Program-made: the position numbers and the translations under genes
Shown here: positions 8,730 to 17,029 of the stretch, piece by piece
Layout: every line of letters starts with the position of its first letter
How positions within the stretch are numbered: the first letter of the stretch is position 1
Assembly (NCBI GenBank): GCA_029938085.1
Contig: JAPYOS010000003.1
Span: forward strand, 186,001-250,000
From: Oceanospirillaceae bacterium
GTDB taxonomy: Bacteria > Pseudomonadota > Gammaproteobacteria > Pseudomonadales > Balneatricaceae
DNA length: 64,000 bases
Direction of reading: 5' to 3'
Notes under the pieces: generated by a model
Seen by the model: the letters and a program-made list of their open reading frames with translations, nothing else
The model's database searches: none
What the model was told of the DNA's origin: nothing

Positions 8730-9646
8730 CTATTGATCGCCCAATGCAGATGATTATTGACCATATGCAGCCTAAACTGGCTCAAGTGTCTGCTCACCCT
8801 AAAGAGGCAAGGCGATTGCTCCATGGCCGTGGCAAATGTTTTGCCGGTTGGGAGCAAATTAGTATCGATTATTACCCACGTTTGTTGATGCTCACCATTT
8901 TTCAACCCCATAACCAGCAACAGCAGCTGTGTGAGGCGTTGTTAGCCCAGTGGCAGCCCTATATCGATGGTTTTTTAATCCAAGTAAGGTACGAAAAACC
9001 CGCCGTTAACACCGTGTATTGGGGCGCAGTGCCAGAGCATCTTATAGCGTATGAGAAAGGTTTGGCATTTCATGTAACCAGCCAGCATCAAAACACCGGT
9101 TTGTTTTTAGATATGGCGCCGGGTAGGCAATGGGTACGAGACCATGCCCAAGACAAGAAAGTACTTAATCTATTTGCCTTTACTTGTAGCTTGTCGGTGG
9201 CAGCCATCGCTGGTGGCGCTAACGAAGTGATTAACATGGACATGAACGGTGGTGTGCTAAAGCGTGGGCGTGATAACCAAGCGCTAAACCGGCAGCAAGA
9301 CGCAAAGGTGAAGTACTTCTCCCACCAAATATTAAAAAGTATGGGTAAGCTGGATAAGAACGGACCTTATGACATTATCATTGCCGACCCGCCAAGCTTT
9401 CAGAAGGGTAGTTTTGAACTCAATCGAGATTACCCGAAGCTGTTGCGACGCCTGCCCAAAATGCTCAACCCCGGTGGTCAGCTCATGCTGTGTTGTAACA
9501 GCCCGTCGATGACTAGCCTTGAGTTTAATGCCTTAGTAGAGGCTGCAATGCCTACGGTCCAGTTGGTAAAACGCCTCGAGGCTAACCCTGACTTTGAAGA
9601 ACAGGACCCCGAGGCGGCTTTGAAGGTGATGATTTATCAGCTTTAA
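8726..9646 (+). CDS. class I SAM-dependent methyltransferase, RlmI/RlmL-like
   Basis: 306 residues of the PF10672-type methyltransferase group. After an alpha/beta N-terminal domain comes LNLFAFTCSLSVAAIAGGA (SAM motif I), INMDMNG (motif II) and IIADPPSF (motif IV, the base-methylation signature). PSF in motif IV and the NTGLFLDM lead-in resemble rRNA methyltransferases such as RlmI and RlmL/K. No PUA domain is seen, so it is not RlmI itself. It is the last gene of the operon, overlaps its neighbour by four bases (ATGA) and converges on alaA with a two-base gap. Confidence 0.85.
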   Translation: MTIDRPMQMIIDHMQPKLAQVSAHPKEARRLLHGRGKCFAGWEQISIDYYPRLLMLTIFQPHNQQQQLCEALLAQWQPYIDGFLIQVRYEKPAVNTVYWGAVPEHLIAYEKGLAFHVTSQHQNTGLFLDMAPGRQWVRDHAQDKKVLNLFAFTCSLSVAAIAGGANEVINMDMNGGVLKRGRDNQALNRQQDAKVKYFSHQILKSMGKLDKNGPYDIIIADPPSFQKGSFELNRDYPKLLRRLPKMLNPGGQLMLCCNSPSMTSLEFNALVEAAMPTVQLVKRLEANPDFEEQDPEAALKVMIYQL

Positions 9647-9648
9647 GA

Positions 9649-10863
9649 TTACTTACGTAACGTGGCAAGATAGGTCGCTATGCGGCCTACGGCTTCTATC
9701 AGTTGCTCTTCGTGAGGCAAGAACACAATGCGGAAGTGTTGGTTGTCTGACAGGTTAAAGCCACTGCCCTGAACCACCAGTACCTTTTGCTGCGACAGCA
9801 AATCAAAGGCGAACTTTTCGTCATTTTCAATCTGATAAATTTCCGGATCTAAACGCGGGAATAGGTACAGCGCTCCCTCTGGTTTGTGGCAACTCACGCC
9901 GGGCAAGGCATCAAGCATTTGCCATGCCATGTCGCGTTGACGCTTTAGGCGGCCACCATCCACAATGAGTTCCTTAATGCTTTGGTAACCGCCCAGGGCC
10001 GTTTGAATGGCATACTGACTCGGCACGTTCGAGCATAAGCGCATGCTGGCGAGCATGTCTAAACCCTGAATGTAGTCTTTGGCAATATGCTTAGCGCCAG
10101 ACAGAACCACCCAGCCAGACCGAAATCCTGCAGCACGGTAGGTTTTAGACAGGCCGTTAAAGCTCATGAATAAAACATCGTCGGCAAGGCTCGCCATAGG
10201 TATAAATTTGGCGCCATCGTAAAGGATTTTGTCGTAAATTTCGTCGGCAAAAATAATTAGCTTGTGACGACGTGCCAGTTCGATAATAGCCAGTAACGTT
10301 GCTTCGCTATATACCGCACCGGTAGGGTTGTTTGGGTTGATCACCACGATGCCGCGAGTACGGTCGTTGATCTTGGTTTCCATGTCTTCTAAATCTGGCT
10401 GCCAGCCGTTTTCTTCATCGCAACGGTAGTGTACGGGTGAGCCACCCGATAACGAGGTAGCAGCAGTCCATAGTGGGTAATCTGGCGCCGGGATGAGCAT
10501 TTCATCACCTTCGTTGAGCAGGCCCTGCATGGCCATCACAATGAGCTCGCTCACACCATTGCCAATGTAAATGTCGTCGATGGTAACGTTTTTAACGTTT
10601 TTGCGTTGGCATTCGTGCATCACCGCTTTGCGCGCTGCAAATAGGCCTTTCGAGTCGCAATAACCTTGGGCATTAGGTAGGTTATGAATCACGTCTTGTA
10701 CGATTTCTTCCGGTGCTTCAAAACCAAACGGGGCAGGGTTGCCGATGTTTAGTTTAATGATGCGGCTGCCTTCGTCTTCTAGACGTTTGGCTTCATCAAG
10801 TACTGGGCCGCGGATGTCGTAGCATACGTTCATCAATTTCTGCGATTTGCGTATCATGCTCAT
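9649..10863 (-). CDS. alaA: alanine transaminase (AlaA-type aminotransferase)
   Basis: 404 residues, aminotransferase class I fold type I, matching E. coli AlaA (YfbQ) in length and in its N terminus (SQKLMNVCYDIRGPVLDEA). The PLP lysine is in FNGLSKTYRAAG, with NPNNPTGAV and FADEIYDKI upstream and the phosphate-binding arginine in GFRSGW. It makes alanine from pyruvate and glutamate. It is a single gene, divergent from nothing close; the 150 bases upstream are AT-rich and may hold its promoter. Confidence 0.92.
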   Translation of the reverse strand: MSMIRKSQKLMNVCYDIRGPVLDEAKRLEDEGSRIIKLNIGNPAPFGFEAPEEIVQDVIHNLPNAQGYCDSKGLFAARKAVMHECQRKNVKNVTIDDIYIGNGVSELIVMAMQGLLNEGDEMLIPAPDYPLWTAATSLSGGSPVHYRCDEENGWQPDLEDMETKINDRTRGIVVINPNNPTGAVYSEATLLAIIELARRHKLIIFADEIYDKILYDGAKFIPMASLADDVLFMSFNGLSKTYRAAGFRSGWVVLSGAKHIAKDYIQGLDMLASMRLCSNVPSQYAIQTALGGYQSIKELIVDGGRLKRQRDMAWQMLDALPGVSCHKPEGALYLFPRLDPEIYQIENDEKFAFDLLSQQKVLVVQGSGFNLSDNQHFRIVFLPHEEQLIEAVGRIATYLATLRK

Positions 10864-11015
10864 AGACTTAATCTCGTAGGATAATTGCGATAATGATCGC
10901 TTATCATACGTGGTAGAAAATGTTTAGAAAACTATAAAAACGTCATCAAACAGTATTATTTAACCAAACAAGGCCCATCTTGACGGGCTATGCTCATTGG
11001 TATGCGTAAATATTG

Positions 11016-11591
11016 CTAGTTGCGCGCCAAAAAGTTGGCTAGGCTAATATCGCTAAATCCACGTTCTAAACTTGTGCTCAGTACTTCATTGATAATTTCA
11101 GCGTTCTTTTGAGCGTCTGGCAAGCGTGGAAATTTATGGCTGCGCTGGGTGCGGTAGTGGCCTATATGGTTGCTGCCATTAACGTCTGTTATGAGGGTAA
11201 TTTTGGCATCTAAGCTAATGGTGTGAATGAGATTGCGAGTTTGGGTGTCGTAGGTGAGTTGCTCTAGTACTAGGGTGACATGCGCAGGCGTAGCGGAACT
11301 GCTGCCGTCAAACCCAAGCTGTATGCTAGCGGCGTGAGCAGCGACCAATAGGGCGGCGTTGATATCGTTAGATAGGGTGATGGTGCTAGAGGCTTCATAA
11401 ACCCCGCCTCGACTGCCTAAGGCGGTATTAGCGCGATGATCCTCTACGCTAATGGTAAGGGCTCGACCTTGCCCGTAAAGAGCGCCAGAGACGTTAACTA
11501 AAGGCTGTACAACCACTGATTGAGGGCTAACGGCGCAGGCAGAGATAAATAGGCTCAAACTAAGGCCGAGGGTTTTTAGTATGGGTTTCAT
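11016..11591 (-). CDS. YajG-family outer-membrane lipoprotein
   Basis: 191 residues. A lipoprotein signal peptide ends with the lipobox ISAC at residues 17-20, followed by a mature domain resembling YajG: ALYGQGRALTISVEDHR, ALGSRGGVY, and a C-terminal segment with NEVLSTSLERGFSD. YajG proteins are uncharacterised envelope lipoproteins. In enterobacteria yajG lies beside ampG; here it stands alone before the tRNA cluster. Confidence 0.8.
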   Translation of the reverse strand: MKPILKTLGLSLSLFISACAVSPQSVVVQPLVNVSGALYGQGRALTISVEDHRANTALGSRGGVYEASSTITLSNDINAALLVAAHAASIQLGFDGSSSATPAHVTLVLEQLTYDTQTRNLIHTISLDAKITLITDVNGSNHIGHYRTQRSHKFPRLPDAQKNAEIINEVLSTSLERGFSDISLANFLARN

Positions 11592-11758
11592 GGTGGCATT
11601 CCTATAGCGTACACGGTGGCGAGAATAATTAGTCTGCTAACAAGACTAAACCATCCGAGCAAAGGTTCCAAGTGAAGTGGCTTAGGAGGCTAATATTGGC
11701 TAAATGTGTATGCTTTTTGAACAACTTAAAGAAATATTAAGTTTTTTCGCCTAAACGT

Positions 11759-11786
11759 TTGACACGGCTGAAGAAATCATTAAAAT
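11759..11786 (+). promoter_or_regulatory. strong sigma70 promoter of the tRNA-Asp/Val/Asp cluster
   Basis: TTGACA (11759-11764), a 16-base spacer and TAAAAT (11781-11786), followed by a GCGC discriminator. This is the form expected of a stable-RNA promoter under stringent control. It lies 50 bases before the first tRNA. Confidence 0.8.
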
Positions 11787-11836
11787 GCGCATCTCCTAAA
11801 GGCAACGCCGAACACGGTTTAGCCAAAAGGAATAGC

Positions 11837-11913
11837 GGAGCGGTAGTTCAGCTGGTTAGAATACCGGCCTGTCACGCCGGGGGTCGCGGGTTCAAATCCC
11901 GTCCGTTCCGCCA
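11837..11913 (+). tRNA. tRNA-Asp (GTC), copy 1
   Basis: A 77-base cloverleaf with acceptor GGAGCGG pairing with CCGTTCC, anticodon loop CTGTCAC (anticodon GTC), T-loop GGTTCAAATCC and an encoded CCA end. It is identical to the copy at 12092. It is the first of three co-transcribed tRNAs. Confidence 0.97.
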
Positions 11914-11985
11914 TTTATTTTTTTGTTCGCTGTAAGCCACCTTGAACTTGGCTTAAAGTTAAAAAATAAATAGCACTTAGTACAT

Positions 11986-12061
11986 GGGTGATTAGCTCAG
12001 TTGGGAGAGCATCTGCTTTACACGCAGAGGGTCGGCGGTTCGAACCCGTCATCACCCACCA
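11986..12061 (+). tRNA. tRNA-Val (TAC), copy 1
   Basis: A 76-base cloverleaf with acceptor GGGTGAT/ATCACCC, anticodon TAC in CTTTACACG, T-loop GGTTCGAACCC and encoded CCA. It is identical to the copy at 15038. It is the middle gene of the Asp-Val-Asp cluster. Confidence 0.97.
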
Positions 12062-12091
12062 AGTGTACTAAACAAGTAGTGATTCTAATGC

Positions 12092-12168
12092 GGAGCGGTA
12101 GTTCAGCTGGTTAGAATACCGGCCTGTCACGCCGGGGGTCGCGGGTTCAAATCCCGTCCGTTCCGCCA
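12092..12168 (+). tRNA. tRNA-Asp (GTC), copy 2
   Basis: A 77-base exact copy of the tRNA-Asp at 11837, with anticodon GTC and encoded CCA. It is the last gene of the cluster and is followed by a hairpin with a T run. Confidence 0.97.
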
Positions 12169-12183
12169 TTTTCACTTATGAGG

Positions 12184-12204
12184 CCGCTTTGTTGCGGTTT
12201 TTTT
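12184..12204 (+). terminator. intrinsic terminator of the tRNA cluster
   Basis: CCGC, a six-base loop and GCGG followed by seven T residues, starting 16 bases after the second tRNA-Asp. Confidence 0.8.
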
Positions 12205-12245
12205 GTGCCTAAAAAATGAGATTTCCATGCAGCCGGGCACGCTAT

Positions 12246-12271
12246 CGTCATCCTGACGAAAATCAGGATCT
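12246..12271. repeat. extragenic palindromic repeat (CGTCATCCTGAC type)
   Basis: CGTCATCCTGACG followed by AAAATCAGGATCT, with TCCTGA pairing with TCAGGA. The same motif recurs at 22083-22171, 23471-23520 and, variant, at 44968-44994. It lies between the tRNA terminator and the convergent EAL gene. Confidence 0.75.
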
Positions 12272-12283
12272 AACCCTCAAGCC

Positions 12284-13384
12284 TTACAACAAACCTTTGT
12301 CTAGCTGGTCCAACCAATAATCCACGCTTTGCGGACGGCCGTAATAGTAGCCTTGCACCCGGGTAACGCCTGCTTCTTCTAATAGGCGTGCTTGAGCGAG
12401 TGTTTCTATGCCTTCTGCGATGATTTGAAAATCAAGCTCTTTGGACATGCTCACGAGTGCCTTGATAATGGCTAAGCTGCGAGGGTTGCCTTCCATTTGC
12501 ACGATAAAACTACGGTCAATTTTAACAAAGTCTGCAGGGATGTCGCGGATGCGATCCATGTTGGAGTGTTCCATGCCAAAATCATCTAAAGCGATGCCAA
12601 AGCCATTGTTGCGTAAGAGTGAAACGTTGCTTAACACCAGCTCTTGATCGTCTATGGTGGCTGTGTCTGGCAGCTCTAGGACCAAGCAATTAGGGCTGGC
12701 ATCAGAAAGGTCAAACTGGCTGATTAAGTCGATGACAAATTCTTTTGAATGAATAAACGTGCTGTCGGTATTAAACGCCAAATAGTAGTTGGGGTTGCGG
12801 CTCATGAGGCTCATGAGAATAGGCACGATTTGCGCCAGCGAGGTTTCTTTAAAGCTGGGGTAGACTGGTGGTGACAGAGCAATGTCTAAAAAACTACCCG
12901 GTGCCAATATGCTGCCGTCTGACCTATGCCAGCGCATCAGGGTTTCAAAACCAACGGCCTTATGGGTTTGGTTGTCGCATATGGGTTGTATATAAAATTG
13001 AAATTCGTTGTTGGCTAAGCCTGCAAGTATCGCTAATGGCGAGTTTTTGGGCAGAGTTAAACCGCGCTTATACCACTGTAATACTAAGAACATCATATTG
13101 CCGGTGGCGGCAAATTCAAGTAAATGCAGGTGTTTAAATAGAAACTCAATATCGGTAATTTGACCGAGGCTTAAGCTGCCTAGGCTCATCCAATGTTGCA
13201 ATAATAAGATACAAACATAGACCAACATAATTGGCAGCAACCCTGGCAGGTATGAGCCAAAGTAGCCGGTGAAGTCTGAAGGTGTCCATAATTTGCCGAG
13301 TATTTTCGCCGGTAACGCCATACATACACTGCCCACCAAGTAAGTGGCTATTAAAGGCCAGTGGGGCGCGCCCGTTAAGGGCAA
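12284..13384 (-). CDS. EAL-domain c-di-GMP phosphodiesterase, catalytic part
   Basis: This open frame of about 366 codons begins just after an in-frame TAA (13390-13388); the first possible start is TTG at 13384. It has about four hydrophobic segments (roughly 8-105) and then an EAL domain (about 125-360). Catalytic positions look intact: GFETLMRW (ETL in place of EAL, glutamate kept), the Asn in LAFNTDS, the Glu in LELPD, LDDFG, the Lys in FVKIDRSF, AEGIET and VQGYYYG. It should hydrolyse c-di-GMP to pGpG from the inner membrane. The upstream open frame 13388-13618 is in the same reading frame and supplies the missing first membrane segments, so the gene is probably one protein interrupted by a nonsense codon. 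Confidence 0.8.
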   Translation of the reverse strand: MPLTGAPHWPLIATYLVGSVCMALPAKILGKLWTPSDFTGYFGSYLPGLLPIMLVYVCILLLQHWMSLGSLSLGQITDIEFLFKHLHLLEFAATGNMMFLVLQWYKRGLTLPKNSPLAILAGLANNEFQFYIQPICDNQTHKAVGFETLMRWHRSDGSILAPGSFLDIALSPPVYPSFKETSLAQIVPILMSLMSRNPNYYLAFNTDSTFIHSKEFVIDLISQFDLSDASPNCLVLELPDTATIDDQELVLSNVSLLRNNGFGIALDDFGMEHSNMDRIRDIPADFVKIDRSFIVQMEGNPRSLAIIKALVSMSKELDFQIIAEGIETLAQARLLEEAGVTRVQGYYYGRPQSVDYWLDQLDKGLL

Positions 13385-13387
13385 TAA

Positions 13388-13618
13388 TTACCAAGCTAAG
13401 TGACAGCCAATTAAGGCAAGTGCAACACCCACCCAATGCTTTATGGGTGCCACGTATAATGCCGCGCTAAAGCAGGCAATCACCCATGTAGTGTCGTGTG
13501 TTTGAGGGGTGTTGTTAAGCAGTATGGTGTAGATGTTGACTATGGCCACAAGCGCAAACACCCACACATAACCAAATATGTATGGGCGGTTCATAATGAA
13601 TGCGCGTATTTGCTTCAT
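13388..13618 (-). pseudogene. N-terminal membrane part of the interrupted EAL protein
   Basis: 76 codons from an ATG at 13618, with two or three hydrophobic segments (YIFGYVWVFALVAIVNIY; WVIACFSAALYVAPI; GVALALIGCHLAW). It ends at TAA and continues in the same frame two codons later into the EAL gene. A bare two- to three-helix membrane peptide of this kind is not a known protein, so it is best read as the front of the split gene. The alternatives are translational re-initiation at the TTG at 13384, stop read-through, or a sequencing error. It follows fabV by 36 bases and may share its transcript. Confidence 0.65.
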
Positions 13619-13654
13619 CTAAATGTCTGCACCTAGCGGTTAAAAGGCGTCGGT

Positions 13655-14851
13655 TTAGGCGCTGATCAGACTTTCAATGTTAACCACAGGGTTAACGTCA
13701 GCGTCATAATCTACGCCGTCGAGGCCAAACCCAAATAGACGTAAAAATTCATCTTTATAGCCTTGCATGTCACTGACTTCAAAAAGGTTTTCATCAGTAA
13801 TGTTGGCCCATAGTTTTTCCACCGCAGACTGTACATGAGGTTCTATTTCTTTGTAGTCTGCACGTAAGCGGCCTTCTTCGTCTTGGTACGGTTTAGTGCC
13901 GTATAGACTCTCGCGGAACAAGAGGTCGATTTGCTCTATGCAGCCTTCGTGAGTGCCTTCTTGTTTCATTACTTTAAACAATAAACCCAAATATAGGGGC
14001 ATCACAGGTATGGCTGCGCTGGCTTGAGTAACTACTGCTTTGAGTACCGACACGCGGGCATCGCCGTCGATGCGCTGCATTTGTTGACGAATACCCACGA
14101 CTTTAAGGTCTAAGTCTTTTTTGGCTTGGCCAATGGTACCGTCCCAATAAATATCGCGAGTGACTTGTTCGCCTACATAAGTGTATGCCGTGGTCTTGCA
14201 GCCTGGCGCCAATACACCTGCATCACTGAGGGCCGAAATCCACATTTGCCAATCTTCGCCACCCATGACAGCCACGGTATTATCAATTTCTTCTTGGCTG
14301 GCTTGGCCAATGGCAAATTCCTTAATGATGCCCTTGTCGGTATCGACGCCTTGTTGGATTACGTCCTTGCCAATCGGCTTGAGTGTGGACATGTGTACTT
14401 CACCGGTTTTAGGGTGCTGGCGACGAGGCGAAGCGAGGCTGTATACCACTAGATCGACTTGGCCAAGATCGGCTTTAATGGTGTCGATGGTCAATTGCTT
14501 AACCGCATCGGAAAAAGCGTCGCCGTTAATGCTCTTGGCATAGAGGCCTTTAGCTTGTGCAGCATCATGGAAGGCTGCGGAGTTATACCAGCCGGCCGTA
14601 CCTGGTTTTTTTTCGGTACCTTCTTTTTCAAAAAACAAACCTAAGGTGGCGGCGTCGCTCGCAAAGGCCGAAGTAATGCGCGAAGCTAAACCGTAGCCGG
14701 TGGATGCACCGATAACCAGCACCTTTTTGGGCCCGTTGGCTAAGCTGCCGTTGGACTGTACATAGTCGATCTGGCTTTGAACGTTAGCGGCGCAGCCGGT
14801 GGGGTGGGAGGTGATACACATAAAGCCGCGAACACGAGGTTTGATAACCAT
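13655..14851 (-). CDS. fabV: enoyl-[acyl-carrier-protein] reductase (NADH), FabV type
   Basis: 398 residues, the FabV length. The N terminus [17 protein letters not shown] is diagnostic. The Rossmann motif [16 protein letters not shown] is at about 44-59. YSLASPRR is also typical of FabV. The catalytic Tyr-x8-Lys of this family lies in the [13 protein letters not shown] region. It reduces trans-2-enoyl-ACP in the last step of fatty-acid elongation. FabV enzymes are known for natural triclosan tolerance. It is upstream of the split EAL gene on the same strand. Confidence 0.96.
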   Translation of the reverse strand: MVIKPRVRGFMCITSHPTGCAANVQSQIDYVQSNGSLANGPKKVLVIGASTGYGLASRITSAFASDAATLGLFFEKEGTEKKPGTAGWYNSAAFHDAAQAKGLYAKSINGDAFSDAVKQLTIDTIKADLGQVDLVVYSLASPRRQHPKTGEVHMSTLKPIGKDVIQQGVDTDKGIIKEFAIGQASQEEIDNTVAVMGGEDWQMWISALSDAGVLAPGCKTTAYTYVGEQVTRDIYWDGTIGQAKKDLDLKVVGIRQQMQRIDGDARVSVLKAVVTQASAAIPVMPLYLGLLFKVMKQEGTHEGCIEQIDLLFRESLYGTKPYQDEEGRLRADYKEIEPHVQSAVEKLWANITDENLFEVSDMQGYKDEFLRLFGFGLDGVDYDADVNPVVNIESLISA

Positions 14852-14960
14852 GAAGGAATCCTTTACAAAAGAGGCTTAAATTGCCCAGTGGAGAAATTAA
14901 CGGCTTATTATAGCTTGCCATGGCGGAATAAGCAGCTTACTAAAAAATCTTAATTAATCA

Positions 14961-14988
14961 TTGACCTATGGTGTTATTGTCTTATAAT
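14961..14988 (+). promoter_or_regulatory. strong sigma70 promoter of solitary tRNA-Val
   Basis: TTGACC (14961-14966), a 16-base spacer and a consensus TATAAT (14983-14988), followed by a GCGC-containing discriminator, 50 bases before the tRNA. The layout matches that of the promoter at 11759. Confidence 0.8.
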
Positions 14989-15037
14989 ACGCGCACTGAT
15001 TTAGCGGAGCGATTAAGCCTTTGCAAACAGATCATGT

Positions 15038-15113
15038 GGGTGATTAGCTCAGTTGGGAGAGCATCTGCTTTACACGCAGAGGGTCGGCGGTTCGAACCCG
15101 TCATCACCCACCA
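15038..15113 (+). tRNA. tRNA-Val (TAC), copy 2
   Basis: A 76-base exact copy of the tRNA-Val at 11986, in the same orientation, with anticodon TAC and encoded CCA. It has its own promoter and terminator. Confidence 0.97.
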
Positions 15114-15122
15114 CTATTCTTT

Positions 15123-15158
15123 AAAAAAAGACGGCTTTTATAGGTCGTCTTTTTTTTG
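15123..15158 (+). terminator. intrinsic terminator after tRNA-Val
   Basis: AAAAAAAGACG pairs with CGTCTTTTTTT around an 11-13 base loop, ten bases after the tRNA end. Confidence 0.8.
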
Positions 15159-15290
15159 CTTCAATTTTGGCATTCTGAAATTAGGTTTGACGAACAGGGT
15201 GAGTCCGTCCATATCAGTATGTAGCGCTACCTTTAAGGAGCGGGATAGGCGCGAGTGAAGGCTGTTGCTAATGATTTATTGGTGGTGAAA

Positions 15291-16146
15291 ATGACTATTC
15301 AGCAAACATCATTTGCCTTTGTTATGCTAGTTGCTTATATTTTTTCCAAGTGTAGGTTATGCTGATGGTGCCGCCCCAGGCTTAGCCAAGTGTAATGCTC
15401 CTGCTGCCGATCTTGTGGCGGCTTCTGGTCTTGATCTTACAGACCTCACCCAAGGTGACCCCTTCTACTACACGAGCAACATTGAGCCTCGTCCAACGAC
15501 TACGCATTCTGATATTCCGCATTTACCTGTGTATGCGGGTTACATGAGTACCAACGACACTTATCGTTTTGTGAACATAGTGGAGCAGGTGTTTACCCTT
15601 ATAGGCGAAGGTAAACATGGTTTGTGGCGGGTTCAGGAAAACGGCATGGTGCGTGAATATCGTCGTGCAGGTAAGCCTGGATTGCCTGCCAACGCCGATG
15701 TATTTGACGAGGCGGTTCAGCAACAAATAGCCCACAATTATAGCCACTACCTGCCACATGAAAGCTGGGCTGGTTATAAATTACCGAACCATCAAGTGGA
15801 TGAGCTAGGGCTCACTTATATTGACTTGCCTATCCACCATGCTAAATACGGCGCTAACTATGCGCAGGCGCCCATGGTTGACTTACCTCATTGGTACTGC
15901 ACATTATCAAGTTTTCGTTATCCTTATGCAAAAAAGGCCATCGACTTTGCATTTGCTCAACAAGGCGCTAATAAAATTGGGCCTTTGGGTATGAGGGCTG
16001 GGTTAAACGTGCGGCAAAATTTCCTTAACGTATTACACTTGAAGCTGTTCCCAGATGCCCGTTCGTGGGTCAATGTAGGTACGGCTAGCGAGGTGGATTG
16101 GCAGGCTGTGGATGGTGGCGATGGGCGCGGAATATTATCTATATGA
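15291..16146 (+). pseudogene. secreted protein of unknown function, 5' part (frameshifted)
   Basis: An ATG at 15291 opens a signal-peptide-like stretch (MTIQQTSFAFVMLVAYIF) that runs into a T6 run. Removing one T joins it to the long open frame that starts with PSVGYADGAAPG, giving a natural cleavage site after GYA. Read this way the mature protein continues for about 260 codons (LPIHHAKYGANYAQAPMVD, FRYPYAKKAIDFAFAQQGA) and stops at TGA 16146 just after a GGG triplet. Dropping one G there gives DGAEYYLYERLFF, which is the next frame. I recognise no family. Starting instead at TTG 15331 gives an uninterrupted but leaderless product. Confidence 0.6.
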
Positions 16147-16762
16147 ACGTTTATTTTTTAACGAAAGGTATGTTTTTATAGCCGCTATTTTTGACGATGT
16201 TGCACACCAAACCATGCCGTATGTTAGACCCGATGGTGCCTATTATGAACATTTAAAGCAACGCGGATTAACGCCGAAGAATGCTACAGTTACGCTAAAT
16301 CCATGGTTCAATTTAGAAAATGGAGAGCGAGCTAAAGCCACGGGCACGCATGTGTACGGTGTGCATCATCCAGACCACGCTTCGTATGATGGGGGTGGCG
16401 CTTGCCCCATGCGTGGCGGCGACTATGCTGATTACCCTAAAACGTCAGGTGGGGCGGGTTGGCCTACCAATTATGAAGAAGTAACACCTCTTTGTGATGC
16501 GGTGGTTTTGGATATTAAACTAACTGCCAACTTAGACGGGGGTAGCTGGAACAACCCAACCAAGTACTTACCTAATGCGGGCACCGGCAGGCTTGCCCGT
16601 GAATATCAAATTAAGCCTGTTGGTGAATACGGAAGATTTAGCGACGTATATCATACCCAAAGTGGTATTATCAATCCGCAACAAAGGATCATTGGTCCAA
16701 GCGAAACAATTACTTATAAGACAGTTCAGGAACCAGTTATTTACACGAGCATTGAAAATTAG
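16112..16762 (+). pseudogene. secreted protein of unknown function, 3' part (frameshifted)
   Basis: This is the continuation of the preceding gene in the next reading frame: about 210 codons (EYYLYERLFFNERYVFIAAI, NPWFNLENGERAKATGTH, YGVHHPDHASYDGGGACP). The internal ATG at 16112 has no convincing ribosome binding site, and the first residues fit as a direct extension of the upstream frame. No catalytic motif or named domain is recognised. Together the two parts would make a predicted periplasmic or secreted protein of about 480 residues. Confidence 0.6.
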
Positions 16763-16861
16763 GGTTACGCTTTTTTCCTTTCTGCTATTGGCTAATTTTG
16801 GGTAACTGAGGTGTATTGAGCTGTGTAAATCAGCTGATAAGTCGAATATATCCTCTTTTTT

Positions 16862-16895
16862 GTCGTTTTGCGCTCAAAAGCGACACAAGGTGTCG
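16862..16895 (+). promoter_or_regulatory. paired hairpins in the sarcosine oxidase leader region
   Basis: GTCGTTTTG/CAAAAGCGAC (16862-16884) forms one stem and CGACAC/GTGTCG (16881-16895, three-base loop) a second. They share the CGAC at 16881-16884, so only one can form at a time in RNA. They lie 135-168 bases before soxB. This could be a regulator binding site or an RNA switch. The sequence shows the dyads; any function is inferred. Confidence 0.4.
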
Positions 16896-17029
16896 ATTTA
16901 TCCTTCTACCCTCTAGGCCAATTATTTTACTTTTTCAACACTAGATAAAGTACCCATTTTGTATGGCAATACTTTGTTATTTCTGCCAACCAGCCACTTG
17001 TGGCTACAACAATAATAGCGGAGGCACAC

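Noticed and set aside
14968-15258. Open frame across the solitary tRNA-Val
   Set aside because: Its middle is the translation of the tRNA gene itself (the GRASALHAEGRRFEP-type reading); the tRNA, its promoter and its terminator explain the region.
15331-15372. TTG at 15331 as the true start of the secreted protein
   Set aside because: It leaves a truncated leader, whereas the ATG at 15291 with one T removed gives a complete signal peptide; kept as an alternative only.
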